Assembly (NCBI GenBank): GCA_023248215.1 | Contig: JAHFEW010000023.1 | Coordinates: forward strand, 1 to 51,613 | Direction of reading: 5' to 3' | Source of the DNA: Nitrospira sp. | Lineage (GTDB): Bacteria > Nitrospirota > Nitrospiria > Nitrospirales > Nitrospiraceae | Length of the DNA stretch: 51,613 nt | Part shown: positions 40,889-49,665 of the stretch, piece after piece | Position numbering within the stretch: the first letter of the stretch is position 1 | Layout: each line of letters starts with the position of its first letter | Made by a program: the position numbers and the translations under genes | The notes under the pieces: model-generated | Told to the model about the DNA's origin: nothing | The model's input: only the letters and a program-made list of their open reading frames with translations | The model's database searches: none

Positions 40889-41326
40889 CTACGGAGATGG
40901 GGGTTGTTCGGTCTGCAGGAAGGGTTGTTCGGTGAGGTAACGGTCCAATGCCGTGCAGTCCTGTTTTCCTGGGGTCAGGTGAATGGTCCCGCTCCGGTTT
41001 CCGGCCAAAAGGGCCCATGCAACGGCGTGCCGAACCAATTGTGCCTCCGACAACGCATGCCGGGAAAAATGAGCGCGAGCGGCAGGCGAGACTACGACCT
41101 CGACCACCACAGGAGCCGAGCTATACGTACAATAAAACTGGTTTCCTGTGCGGAACACCAGATGAATCCCCTCGATCGATACGGCCCCGCTGTGGTTGCA
41201 CATGAGGCAGCGGAGCAACTTTAGTCCGTTGGCTGACTGCGTACGGCTGCTGTTCTGAGCTTGCTCAGCCATCTGGCCGCCACAGCCATGCTGTGGGCAA
41301 CGAGATGTGTCTTTCTTTACTGGCAT
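40889..41326 (-). CDS. Hypothetical Cys-containing protein downstream of the DUF2235 gene
   Basis: From ATG 41326 the 145-residue protein reads PVKKDTSRCPQHGCGGQMAEQ, then LLRCLMCNHSGAVSIEGIHL, a possible four-Cys zinc site. A beta segment QFYCTYSSAPVVVEVVVSPAARAHFSRHA follows. The same frame is open further upstream into the DUF2235 gene, but the start after the DUF2235 stop (35 bases away) is simplest. I recognise no family. Its place directly behind the hydrolase suggests joint expression. Confidence 0.55.
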   Translation of the reverse strand: MPVKKDTSRCPQHGCGGQMAEQAQNSSRTQSANGLKLLRCLMCNHSGAVSIEGIHLVFRTGNQFYCTYSSAPVVVEVVVSPAARAHFSRHALSEAQLVRHAVAWALLAGNRSGTIHLTPGKQDCTALDRYLTEQPFLQTEQPPSP

Positions 41327-41360
41327 TTCTGGGCACGACGGTGGTTGTTCCAACCGACGA

Positions 41361-42554
41361 TTATCCGAATCGTAGGACACTCTGCAGTCCCTCGTTTTTC
41401 GGTCGATAATGGAGATTCTGAAACAGGCGGGTGTGGACGGAGTCGTCCAGCACTTCCGTGTCCGTCCCTGTTTGCATGATCGGTCGATAGAATCGTGAGT
41501 GAAACCATTTCCGGAATCCTCCGAGGCATTCGCTAAAAGAATCGTGAAGGGGGGCAAAGGCGTTCGGATTGAGAGGCACGGCGCTGGTCTCGATCGCCAG
41601 CCCCTCTTTCATCGACTGGCGCTGCATCCAGGCCAACGGAAGGTCGGCTAGGTCTCGGGCCGGATATGTGCCGCCGACATCGCCATGCGCCCCGGGGAAC
41701 CATCGTTGCTCGATCTTCTGCCCAGTTCTTGCCGGAGACGTCCAGAGCGTGGCGTTGTGGTCTGCGCGGTGTTCGTCGATAGCGAGGGCGTGGTAGGCCT
41801 GTTTCACTATGGGGCTCAGCTCGGTGTCGTGAAGGTTATAGCGATGTTCGTTGAGCCACTTGAGGGCGTTGGTCGGAATCCCGAGCGGGCCGACCGTATC
41901 CCAGAGCCCTAGAACTGCGACGGGGACGTCTTGTGTTGCTCGTCGCCGAAAGGCGGTGGACACAGGTGCGTGGGCATCGTTATGGAGATTGCGATACAGG
42001 CGATAGGCATCGTCGATCGGGTGATTGGATGGATCAAGAATCATATCCGTAAGGCATTGTGCAAGCTCGTGGAGCTGTATGGCGGTGTTGGAGGGGGCGA
42101 CGGCATTCCGCACGCGGCTGACGCTGTCCGGATTGAGCAGGGTTGCGGAGAGAAGTCCTGAGAGAGAGAGCCATCCTACGAGGGCACGCGCGGCGTAGGC
42201 GCCTCGGCTGAATCCATAAATAAACAGGTCATCGCCCGGTTCATAGGTTGCGACGAGATAGGCATAACCTTGGAGAATCGTTTGATCCAGCCCATATCCA
42301 AATGTCCCAGCACGAAATCGACGAAACCAGGGCACTTCGGTACCAGAGTCATACCATTTCTGCTGGACGCGTCCATCCTGTGCGCGAGGCAGAATCGACT
42401 GGTACAGCTTCAACACATTCGTCGCCGATGGTGAATGAGGTTGTGAGGTACAAGAGAGGTGCCGATCGGGACCCTTGGATGATTCCGCTGATACGCCGGG
42501 ATCGGGAGGCCGGTCCCACATTCCGTCGAAACACAGAATCAGCCGTTTGGACAC
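41361..42554 (-). CDS. DUF2235 alpha/beta hydrolase (Tle1-like phospholipase fold)
   Basis: The 397-residue protein starts SKRLILCFDGMWDRP, the DUF2235 opening. The nucleophile elbow is DLFIYGFSRGAYAARALVGWL (Ser ~residue 115), later LGLWDTVGPLGIP, and a GAHGDVGGTYP segment carries Asp/His residues. DUF2235 includes type VI secretion phospholipase effectors (Tle1) and uncharacterised cytoplasmic hydrolases. No T6SS genes, VgrG or PAAR are nearby, so an effector role is only a possibility. The ATG at 42554 has a weak ribosome site. Confidence 0.85.
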   Translation of the reverse strand: MSKRLILCFDGMWDRPPDPGVSAESSKGPDRHLSCTSQPHSPSATNVLKLYQSILPRAQDGRVQQKWYDSGTEVPWFRRFRAGTFGYGLDQTILQGYAYLVATYEPGDDLFIYGFSRGAYAARALVGWLSLSGLLSATLLNPDSVSRVRNAVAPSNTAIQLHELAQCLTDMILDPSNHPIDDAYRLYRNLHNDAHAPVSTAFRRRATQDVPVAVLGLWDTVGPLGIPTNALKWLNEHRYNLHDTELSPIVKQAYHALAIDEHRADHNATLWTSPARTGQKIEQRWFPGAHGDVGGTYPARDLADLPLAWMQRQSMKEGLAIETSAVPLNPNAFAPLHDSFSECLGGFRKWFHSRFYRPIMQTGTDTEVLDDSVHTRLFQNLHYRPKNEGLQSVLRFG

Positions 42555-42975
42555 AGTGCATTTTCTCCGTGACAGACGAGGGCCGACCGGACGAATCCGG
42601 GTGATCCGCTTGCTTTGGCATATGAGGGATCAGATTCAGGCAAAGACGTGATCGCATCGCACGCACACAGTAGTTAGCAAGCTTAATGCCAGCATTGTTC
42701 TTCCGACGTACTAAGGAATTGTGCCGCTGCACTTGATAGATGCATCGCTGAATGGCGGACCGGCAGGTTTCGCGGGTGGAATGTCGTGAGAGAACGCGCT
42801 TACGTGGTGCAATGCCTGTATCAGAAGTGATACGCAGCCGTATCTGAATGAATACGTAGCTCGCGCGTTGCGTGATACGGCCATATCATCTGAGCCGTCG
42901 TATCGTGCCAATAAGAAGCTGGGGGAGAACGTCGGATCTGAGCGCTGGGCCAGCTAGACTGACGAACCTGGCACC
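42555..42975. other. Intergenic stretch with GATACG/CGTATC repeats
   Basis: The 421 bases have no supported gene. Between 42830 and 42905 there are several GATACG or CGTATC hexamers, including GATACG-CAGC-CGTATC (an exact palindrome with a 4-base centre) and a second, wider-spaced GATACG...CGTATC pair. Such clustering upstream of the divergently placed DUF2235 gene could be an operator. No binding protein is known. Confidence 0.45.
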
Positions 42976-43527
42976 CTACGGGGTTTTGCTTTTGATGACC
43001 AGGTCACGGTCTTGCTCAATCTGAGAAGCCAGGTTGCGAAGGGCTTGGGCGGTGGCTTCAGAAATCGGCTCCTGATCGGATGCCGTGACCCATCGAACAG
43101 ATGATCCGAGGGCTTCTCCCTCGGCCGCGTAGGTCTTGAGGGGCGCTCGTCCTGAAAATGACAGGTCAGATTCCAGGTGTACTCGGTAGAGGTAGCGGTC
43201 GGGTGCTCGAAGGGTGAGCCAGGCCTTCACCACCAGCCGCATGTCAGCTGGCTCTGTTCCGATGGCTGTAAAGGTCTGACGTTGAGCGAAGTAGTCGATC
43301 ATCGCTGGCCGAAGGTCTTTCACCGGCCAGTCCAGGAGGGGAATGCCCGGCATGTGGTCGGCCCCTTCTATGGCGAGGAAGGGCACGTCGAGCTGCACGC
43401 TGACGGGGAGAGGCGTTGCAGCAGTTTCGCCTGATGGTGGGGTGACGTGAATCCTATGGACGCACCCGGTTCCGACCAGGGTGGCGCCAAGCAACATGAT
43501 CAGCAGTCGATGCCTTATTCCCATCAT
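42976..43527 (-). CDS. Hypothetical lipoprotein, 183 residues
   Basis: The signal is RLLIMLLGATLVGTGC with lipobox Cys at residue 22. The mature part is beta-rich (VSVQLDVPFLAIEGAD, MRLVVKAWLTLRAPDRYLYRVHLESDLSFSGRAP) and ends with a helical AQALRNLASQIEQDRDLVI. This resembles periplasmic or outer-membrane lipoproteins of the LptE/DUF-type beta fold, but I cannot assign it. It is 20 bases downstream of the TPR-like gene and probably in one unit with it. Confidence 0.7.
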   Translation of the reverse strand: MMGIRHRLLIMLLGATLVGTGCVHRIHVTPPSGETAATPLPVSVQLDVPFLAIEGADHMPGIPLLDWPVKDLRPAMIDYFAQRQTFTAIGTEPADMRLVVKAWLTLRAPDRYLYRVHLESDLSFSGRAPLKTYAAEGEALGSSVRWVTASDQEPISEATAQALRNLASQIEQDRDLVIKSKTP

Positions 43528-43547
43528 CTTTCGAAACGACCAGCGTC

Positions 43548-44039
43548 CTATCGCGGCTGCGAGGCGGGAGAGGGATTGAGGATGTCCAAGTCACGGATGG
43601 CTCGCGTCGCCTGCTCTCGATAGGTGCGTTCCGTGGGGTCTGTGTAGGTATCAATCACGCGTTGGTAGGTCGCCCTGGCCTGGGGATATTGTTTTTTGAT
43701 CGAGAGATATTGTCCCAAGGCCAGCCAGTTTTGCGCGGCCGTTTCATTGGCCGTGCGCAGGTCGGTCCATTCACGATCGACTTGGTTGGTACCCGGTTGA
43801 TTGACGCGTCTGGTGATGATGGCGCCCAATTGAGAAGAGAGATGCTCGATGGCCTCATTTTCCCGTACCGCGGCCGCCACTCGATCGTGTTTCAAGTGAT
43901 CGTAAAAGGCTTCGACATGATCCTTGACCGTATCGGCGCGCTGCTCATGGATGTCGTGGAAACAGTGCACGAGGGTAAGGCAGGCGGAAAGCAGCAGCAG
44001 CCCCTGCCACCTGGAAGTTGTTCGTGAGCGGATCGCCAT
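43548..44039 (-). CDS. Exported TPR-like protein
   Basis: The 163-residue protein has a signal sequence with a possible lipobox (LLLLSACLTLVHC). Helical repeats follow: VKDHVEAFYDHLKHDRVAAAVRENEAIEHL, and NETAAQNWLALGQYLSIKKQYPQARATYQRVIDTYTD, the latter a clear TPR hairpin. It would act in the periplasm as a protein-binding accessory. It is the first gene of the pair with the lipoprotein at 42976. Confidence 0.7.
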   Translation of the reverse strand: MAIRSRTTSRWQGLLLLSACLTLVHCFHDIHEQRADTVKDHVEAFYDHLKHDRVAAAVRENEAIEHLSSQLGAIITRRVNQPGTNQVDREWTDLRTANETAAQNWLALGQYLSIKKQYPQARATYQRVIDTYTDPTERTYREQATRAIRDLDILNPSPASQPR

Positions 44040-44140
44040 CGTCGCCTCCTCGCTGAACAGAAGATCGTTGCCTCGACGTTGCCTGCCCGGTGCGGTGATC
44101 CTACCGTAGGCCGGCCTGGAAAGGCGAGCCCGTGGCGGCT

Positions 44141-46111
44141 CTACGAGGCAGGTTTGAAGAAGAGCACCGCCAGAGGAGGCAGGGTCAGCGACAGGGACTG
44201 TGCATGGCCGTGGGCTGGAACAACCTCAGTCGACCTGCCGCCCAGATTGCCGAGACCGCTGCCGCCGTAGACCGAGGCGTCGCTGTTCAGCAGCTCTTTC
44301 CAGTATCCGGCTTGCGGGACACCGACGCGATACTGCAGGCGCGGGACCGGCGTAAAATTGCAGACGACGGCGATGTTCTGCTGAGGCGACCGGCCGTGGC
44401 GCAGGAGGCTGATGATACCGGCATCGACATCCTGGCAGTCGATCCACTCGAACCCGCGAGGATCGAAGTCGTACTCATGGAGCGCCGGTTCCGTGCGGTA
44501 CAGATGATTGAGGTCGGCGACCCACTGCTGGAGGCCCTGATGGGGAGGGTACTGCAGGAGATTCCAATCGACGCTGTCGTCATGGGCCCATTCGCGCCAC
44601 TGGCCGATCTCGCCGCCCATGAAGATCAGTTTTTTTGCGGCCTGCGCATACATGTAGCCGAACAGCGCGCGCAGGTTGGCGAATTTCTGCCAATCGTCGC
44701 CGGCCATTTTCCCCAGGAGCGAGCCTTTACCGTGGACGACTTCGTCGTGGGACAGCGGGAGCAGAAAGTTCTCGTGAAACGCGTACAGCATGCGGAAGGT
44801 GAGATTGCGGTGGTGGTGTTTTCGATATACCGGATCGAGCGACATGTATTCCAGTGTGTCGTGCATCCAGCCCATGTCCCACTTCATTCCGAAGCCCAGC
44901 CCTCCCGCGTACGTCGGGCGCGACACGGATGGCCATGACGTGGATTCTTCCGCAAAAGTCTGCACATCCGGGTGCCGTCGATAGATCTCTTCGTTGAGCT
45001 GCCGCAGGAAGGCGATCGCCTCAAGGTTTTCCCGACCGCCGTGCCGGTTGGGAATCCATTCGCCTTCTTGTCGTGAGTAATCCAGATACAACATGGAGGC
45101 GACGGCGTCCACGCGCAGACCGTCGGCATGGTACTGTTCCAGCCAAAAGAGGGCGCTGCTGATGAGAAAGCTGCGCACTTCGTTGCGGTTGTAGTTGAAC
45201 ACGGCGGTGTTCCAATCGGGATGGAAGCCCTGCCGGGGATCCGCATGTTCGAAGAGATGGCTGCCATCGAATCGGCTCAGGCCGTGCTCGTCGGTCGGAA
45301 AGTGCGACGGCACCCAGTCCAGGATGACGCCGATCTCATGCTGGTGCAGCTGGTCGATGAGATACATGAGGTCCTGCGGCGTCCCATAGTTGCCTGAGGG
45401 GGCGAAGTAGCCCGTCGTTTGATAGCCCCAGGAAGCGAAAAAGGGATGGTCCATCAGTGGAAGGAATTCCACGTGGGTGAAGCCCAGCCGCTGCACGTAC
45501 TCAATCAGTTTCGGCGCCGCTTCCCGATAACTGAGTGAGCGGTTGCCTTCGCCGGGGACCCGCATCCAGGAACCGAGATGCACTTCGTAGATGCTGATCG
45601 GGGCATCGAGCGCGTTGTGCCGGGCGCGGCTCTGCATCCAGGCCTGGTCTTGCCAGGTGTAGTCGAGCGACCAGACGACCGAGGCAAATTTCGGCGGAAT
45701 CTCATTCAGGCGGGCAAACGGATCGGTCTTGATGAGCTCAGCGCCGTGATGCCGTGAACGAATATGAAATTTGTACAGCGCGCCGATTCCAACCCCAGGG
45801 ACAAATCCTTCCCAAATGCCTGAGGATTGGCAGGGGCGGAGGGGATGACGAGACGCATCCCAATGGTTGAAGGTCCCGAAGACCGAGACCTGTTCCGCCT
45901 CCGGAGCCCACACCGCAAAATAGGTGCCCTCGACGCCTTGCACGGTCGTGGGGTGTGCTCCGAGTTTGTCATAGAGATGAAAGTGGGAGCCTTCATTGAA
46001 GAGATACAGGTCGTCCGCTGTGATCAGACTGACGTTCGAGGGCGTGAGCTCGTTCTGCTGCGAGGCCGGGTCGAGGTGCTCGCCGGGCCTGTGATTCAGA
46101 AGTGGGTCCAT
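44141..46111 (-). CDS. glgB: 1,4-alpha-glucan branching enzyme GlgB
   Basis: The 656-residue protein is a full GH13 branching enzyme. CBM48 part: DKLGAHPTTVQGVEGTYFAVWAPEAEQVSVFG. Catalytic part: EVHLGSW, VILDWVPSHFP, the nucleophile Asp335 in GLRVDAVASM, the acid/base Glu388 in TFAEEST, and LSHDEVVHGKGSL, ending in a beta-sandwich. It makes alpha-1,6 branches in glycogen. I start at ATG 46111; an in-frame TTG at 46147 would extend it by 12 unlikely residues. No other glycogen genes are adjacent. Confidence 0.95.
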   Translation of the reverse strand: MDPLLNHRPGEHLDPASQQNELTPSNVSLITADDLYLFNEGSHFHLYDKLGAHPTTVQGVEGTYFAVWAPEAEQVSVFGTFNHWDASRHPLRPCQSSGIWEGFVPGVGIGALYKFHIRSRHHGAELIKTDPFARLNEIPPKFASVVWSLDYTWQDQAWMQSRARHNALDAPISIYEVHLGSWMRVPGEGNRSLSYREAAPKLIEYVQRLGFTHVEFLPLMDHPFFASWGYQTTGYFAPSGNYGTPQDLMYLIDQLHQHEIGVILDWVPSHFPTDEHGLSRFDGSHLFEHADPRQGFHPDWNTAVFNYNRNEVRSFLISSALFWLEQYHADGLRVDAVASMLYLDYSRQEGEWIPNRHGGRENLEAIAFLRQLNEEIYRRHPDVQTFAEESTSWPSVSRPTYAGGLGFGMKWDMGWMHDTLEYMSLDPVYRKHHHRNLTFRMLYAFHENFLLPLSHDEVVHGKGSLLGKMAGDDWQKFANLRALFGYMYAQAAKKLIFMGGEIGQWREWAHDDSVDWNLLQYPPHQGLQQWVADLNHLYRTEPALHEYDFDPRGFEWIDCQDVDAGIISLLRHGRSPQQNIAVVCNFTPVPRLQYRVGVPQAGYWKELLNSDASVYGGSGLGNLGGRSTEVVPAHGHAQSLSLTLPPLAVLFFKPAS

Positions 46112-46275
46112 AGATGCAGAGTACTGTGCTTCGGGGCAGGGCGTCAATCGGTAGGTAGGGCGATTTCGGGGACTCCATCCGGTTTTTGGGGCACGTCATT
46201 ATGAGCGATGCAGACTAGTGACACCTCAGAAGCAAGTATGGTATGAATGCAGGCCGCAGGTGCCTGTCTCTCTGC

Positions 46276-46353
46276 GTCCCCATCGTCTAGCCTGGCCTAG
46301 GACATTGCCCTTTCAAGGCAGTAACACGGGTTCAAATCCCGTTGGGGACACCA
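46276..46353 (+). tRNA. tRNA-Glu (anticodon TTC)
   Basis: The acceptor arm pairs GTCCCCA (46276-46282) with TGGGGAC (46343-46349), followed by discriminator A and encoded CCA. The anticodon loop CTTTCAA gives anticodon TTC, flanked by TTGCC/GGCAG stems. GGTTCAAATCC is the T-loop. A CTTTTT run shortly downstream may terminate transcription. tRNA 3' ends are common integration sites, but no second copy of the 3' end is visible in the window. Confidence 0.96.
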
Positions 46354-46635
46354 CACCTTTTTACCCCGACTAACCCACTGAAAAACCTGCCGACGGCTGC
46401 CTCGCCCTCGTAGCGGTAGCACTTCTCGGCCCCTTGCACCTCGCGCCAGACCCGAATACGGCGCGACCTCCAGAAATAAAGCTACGTAAGCCTAGCGCGA
46501 CGACGCCGGAAGAAATATCTACATATCTATTTTGTGAAACAATATAAACGGAGAGCGTGGCCCGCTGCGGTGTGTTGTGAAGCGTGAGCATGGCGAAGAG
46601 ATGACGCCGACCTATGAGAGAGAGGAGCAGCGAGG

Positions 46636-47673
46636 CTAGCGGACGATGGACGACCGCGCCCGTGCCGGTTGTGGTCGCCGCGGGCTGCCTTCTTGCGCCA
46701 GGCCCCAGCACCACAGCAAGGTTTCGCGATCTTCTTTCTGCGCAATCCCCATCCGCTGAAGGGCCTGCCGGGCAGGGGCGAGCCAGGCCGCGCGAGGGGG
46801 TTTCCCCCGAGTACGCCGGCGGAGGGCCGCCTCCCCGTCGCGCACGAGGGCGGCCGCCCGCGCTTCGAGGCATCGGGTGATCAGGGCCTGCTGCGTGTGA
46901 ATCTCGCGGGCCGCCGTAAAGAACGCTTCGATACGATCGCGCAAGGGGAGGTCCTCCGCTGGGTAGTCCGCGTCTATCTGGTCAGGGTCTAGGTCCAGCA
47001 GGAGGCGCCAGGTGCGCTTGACCACCGCCACGGTGCCAGGGAGTTGTGTGATGTGGGCGCGCAGGGCCGCGAGCCTGTCCCGGCGTTCTTCCTGGAACGC
47101 TACCGTGCTGGCATACAGAAACGCTTGGTCCCGCGCGCGTTCGGCGATCGCGCACAGGCGGGCTCGGTCCCTGGCCGAGGAGAACCGACGGCAGAGTTGG
47201 GCGAGCATCTCTCGGCGGGCGTCGTACTCCCCCGCTCCCCATCCGGCTTCTAACACATAGGCGAGCTGGGTTGGCGGGGCCTCATCCTCCGGCAGCTGGA
47301 CGCCGAGATCGTCCAATTCCTTGCAGAGGAGGGCCCAGACGCGAGAGTACTCTTGATGGGCGGGGGTATCATGGACGCGATCGAGGGATTCGTAGGGGTA
47401 CCAGTGCCGCACGAGCCAGAGCACGACCTTTTTCTTTTCCAGGTCTCGATCCACGGGAGCACGTAGGTGCACGGCCTGCTCCCGTAGCTTCGGGAGAAGA
47501 GCCCGGTGAATGGGCCACGTCCAGAGGAGCGCCTGCAGGCGCTCCTCTGTGTCCAGGGGCGAGCGGTAACGCGCGACGTCCCGAAGGGCGCGCTTCAGGC
47601 CATACGCATAGCGGATGTACGGCGGCGGAAAGGCTTTCAGCGCGGAGTCACTAGAAGAGGTCGGCGTGGGCAT
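46636..47673 (-). CDS. Hypothetical protein, 345 residues
   Basis: I do not recognise the family. The protein is strongly helical, Arg- and Leu-rich, with a Lys-rich cluster (RDLEKKKVVLWLVRHWYPYESLDRVH) and repeated basic amphipathic helices (RREMLAQLCRRFSSARDRARLCAIAERARDQAFL). No signal peptide or membrane segment is evident. The ATG at 47673 has GGGAGGAG upstream, preferred over 47694. GC content is higher than in neighbouring genes, and it lies just beyond a tRNA gene, so it may be an acquired gene. Confidence 0.65.
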   Translation of the reverse strand: MPTPTSSSDSALKAFPPPYIRYAYGLKRALRDVARYRSPLDTEERLQALLWTWPIHRALLPKLREQAVHLRAPVDRDLEKKKVVLWLVRHWYPYESLDRVHDTPAHQEYSRVWALLCKELDDLGVQLPEDEAPPTQLAYVLEAGWGAGEYDARREMLAQLCRRFSSARDRARLCAIAERARDQAFLYASTVAFQEERRDRLAALRAHITQLPGTVAVVKRTWRLLLDLDPDQIDADYPAEDLPLRDRIEAFFTAAREIHTQQALITRCLEARAAALVRDGEAALRRRTRGKPPRAAWLAPARQALQRMGIAQKEDRETLLWCWGLAQEGSPRRPQPARARSSIVR

Positions 47674-48058
47674 AGGCTCCTCCCTCTGGAGCAATCCCTG
47701 GAAAAGAAAGCGCGGGCAACGCCGCAGGGACGACGCGTTCGACGGCGAGGATCAGTCGCCCTCTAGCCCGCGCCGGTATTTTACGCCGGCCGCGCACGAT
47801 GAGCTAGGCAGCACCACAACGGATCAGGCGGCCACCTTGATTTCGCCTGAAAACGGGATGATGATGCGTTCAAGTTGAGTGGTTAAAAGGCTGACGGTCC
47901 GGTTACTGACAGAGCGGAGCCTCGAGGCAGGGTTCCGCAATACAACCATTTCCCTCAGACCCGCTCCAATTGTTTTTGACGGCCGGCGGTGGACTTGGTA
48001 ACCTGCCCAGGCGGAGGCCGAATGTCGTGAATGTGAACGCAACGAAAGGAGTGACGTT
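47674..48058. other. Intergenic divergent region, no gene supported
   Basis: The 385 bases separate two divergent genes. Several overlapping minus-strand frames (47824-48156) are open, but none has a ribosome site or a recognisable domain. GCCGG/CCGGC hairpin sequence near 47770 could terminate or regulate. Confidence 0.4.
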
Positions 48059-48367
48059 ATGCTGTTTCCAACACACTTTGGAGTCGCGCTGGTATTCGGA
48101 ATCTTGTTGTCGATAGTGGCGGCTGCGGCGGCTGAGGACAAACAGATCACGCTCATGCTGGGAGGAAAATTCTGCGAGCACTATCCAGGCGATGTCAAAA
48201 AGGCTCTCACGGAGTTGAACGGGGTCAAGGTCGTCGACCTGGAAAGCAAAAAGGGGCATGCAATCGTCACCGTGGACCCAAGCAAGGCCAAGCCCGCGGA
48301 ATTGACAGCCGCCGTTAATAAAGTCAAAGGGTCAGGGTGGCACTGTACGGCTGAAGTCATGAAGTAA
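48059..48367 (+). CDS. Exported HMA (heavy-metal-associated) domain protein
   Basis: The 102-residue protein has a signal peptide (HFGVALVFGILLSIVAAAAA). The HMA ferredoxin-like domain reads ITLMLGGKFCEHYPGDVKKALTELNGVKVVDLESKKGHAIVTVDPSKAKPAELTAAV. The usual G-M-T/H-C-x-x-C motif is reduced to GGKFCEHY with one Cys, although a second Cys is present in the C-terminal WHCTAEVMK. It may bind metal weakly in the periplasm, as MerP relatives do, or have lost the role. The ribosome site is GAAAGGAG. Confidence 0.82.
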   Translation: MLFPTHFGVALVFGILLSIVAAAAAEDKQITLMLGGKFCEHYPGDVKKALTELNGVKVVDLESKKGHAIVTVDPSKAKPAELTAAVNKVKGSGWHCTAEVMK

Positions 48368-48614
48368 GGAAGCTCTGTTGACGTTCCTGGACTCGAGCGT
48401 GGGCTCTAGGCGAATCCGAACCCTGTGGCGCCGTGGAGTGACGTCGAGGCAGCGAGATCCTCGTGCATGCTCGGTACTGATGGACCATGGCGCTCCAATT
48501 TCACGAAGATGGGGCAGGTCAATCAGCCAAATAGTCACGCTGCAATCGGGCGACAAGCCTTCCTACAGCGGAGAATGTTTCCTCCCGCTTCAGTGATCGG
48601 AGCACGGCGCCGCG

Positions 48615-48827
48615 TCATGCGACTTGTGACGAGGCTTCCCCGCCACGCAAGAACCGCCACACCGTTCTTGAATTCCGTCCTACCCGTTTGCCTATCGCTG
48701 CCATCCCGAGGCCCTGTTGCCGGAGTTCAAGAATTCGGATGCAGACAGCAGGATCCGTCTCCTCGATCTTCTCCGGTTTGACTCGCTTGGCCGGGCGGTG
48801 GCACAATTCGACAAAAACGAGCATCAT
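48615..48827 (-). pseudogene. Possible C-terminal remnant of a site-specific recombinase (HTH)
   Basis: A minus-strand frame encodes DPAVCIRILELRQQGLGMAAIGKRVGRNSRTVWRFLRGG. This is an HTH of the kind found at the end of serine recombinases (helix, QG-x-G, helix ending TV-x-R-x-L). The upstream catalytic part is absent. It overlaps only the untranslated region before the DUF1284 gene. Chance cannot be excluded. Confidence 0.35.
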
Positions 48828-49371
48828 GACTGACCTTGCGATGTACGATGACTCTTTCCCTCCGATCCGACTCAGAGGACATACGCTCCTGTGTCTGCAA
48901 GGGTTCAGCGGAGAGGGATACAGTCTAGCGTTTGTCGAGAACATGGCTGTGGTCCATCGAACCCTTTCTGCCCATCCCGAGTCCCTGGTCGAGGTTCTGG
49001 ATTCTCCCGATGCAGTATGTGGGACTTGTCCGCGTCACTATTCCACCGGGTGTACCTTAAACGGGGATCGGTCTGAGGAGGAGATAAGAGACCAGGATCG
49101 CGTCGTGCTTCGAAGGCTGGGACTGAAAGTGGGAAGGCGCGTCCGCTGGCAAGACCTTCTTGACCGAATCCGTGCGGCGGTGAGTGGCGCTGATCTGCCG
49201 ACTATCTGTGGCAGTTGCCGGTGGTTGGCCCGTGACCTCTGTCGACAGGGGATTGATCGGCTGCGTGGCGGAGCAGGACATCCTAGGAGCCAAGACAATC
49301 TTGGATCCTCACATGTCGCATGGTGGTGGGTACGCGGGTCAGGATCGAGAATGATCAATTATGCCCCTTGA
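48826..49371 (+). CDS. DUF1284 Cys-rich protein
   Basis: From ATG 48826 the 181-residue protein matches DUF1284: IRLRGHTLLCLQGFSGEGYSLAFVENMAVVHRTL, then VEVLDSPDAVCGTCPRHYSTGCTLNG and ICGSCRWLARDLCRQGIDRLRGG. Cysteines in CxxC pairs at ~65, 68 and further on suggest an iron-sulfur cluster or zinc. The family is small and uncharacterised. The C-terminal ~25 residues after GGAGHP are outside the domain. The ribosome site is weak. The DUF2630 gene follows 48 bases later. Confidence 0.78.
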   Translation: MTDLAMYDDSFPPIRLRGHTLLCLQGFSGEGYSLAFVENMAVVHRTLSAHPESLVEVLDSPDAVCGTCPRHYSTGCTLNGDRSEEEIRDQDRVVLRRLGLKVGRRVRWQDLLDRIRAAVSGADLPTICGSCRWLARDLCRQGIDRLRGGAGHPRSQDNLGSSHVAWWWVRGSGSRMINYAP

Positions 49372-49419
49372 CGATTGCTAGGCCGGCACAGGAACCTGTC
49401 TAAGCCGGAGGAACTGATC

Positions 49420-49665
49420 GTGGACGACCAGGCAGAAGATCAGCCGGTCCTGAATCATATCCAGCGCCTGGCATCAGAAGAGCACCGGCTCTTTTCACAG
49501 ACGGTGCGCACCAAGGCAGAGCGGAAGCGGTTGGCAAACATCCAGGTCGAATTGGATCAGTGTTGGGACTTACTGCGCCAGCGTCGGGCATTACGTGACG
49601 TTGGGGAGGACCCGAACGAAGCGGAAGTACGCCCACCGGACATTGTCCAGAATTACGAACAATAG
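49420..49665 (+). CDS. DUF2630 family protein
   Basis: The 81-residue product from GTG 49420 reads VDDQAEDQPVLNHIQRLASEEHRLF, ERKRLANIQVELDQCWDLLRQRRALRDVGEDPNEAEVRPPDIVQNYEQ, the whole DUF2630 pattern (LDQCWDLLRQRRALR). The ribosome site GGAGGA fits the GTG; a longer frame from 49375 is not needed. It is probably co-transcribed with DUF1284. DUF2630 proteins are small helical proteins of unknown function. Confidence 0.85.
   Translation: MDDQAEDQPVLNHIQRLASEEHRLFSQTVRTKAERKRLANIQVELDQCWDLLRQRRALRDVGEDPNEAEVRPPDIVQNYEQ

Noticed and set aside
40558-40935. Plus-strand 125-residue frame between the PilZ pair and the Cys-rich gene
   Set aside because: There is no ribosome site or family feature, and it overlaps the 3' end of the minus-strand gene at 40889.
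47824-48259. Minus-strand frames upstream of the HMA gene
   Set aside because: They lack ribosome sites and family motifs, and partly mirror the HMA gene. I could not link the ERIIIPFSGEIKVAA-like end to any family with confidence.
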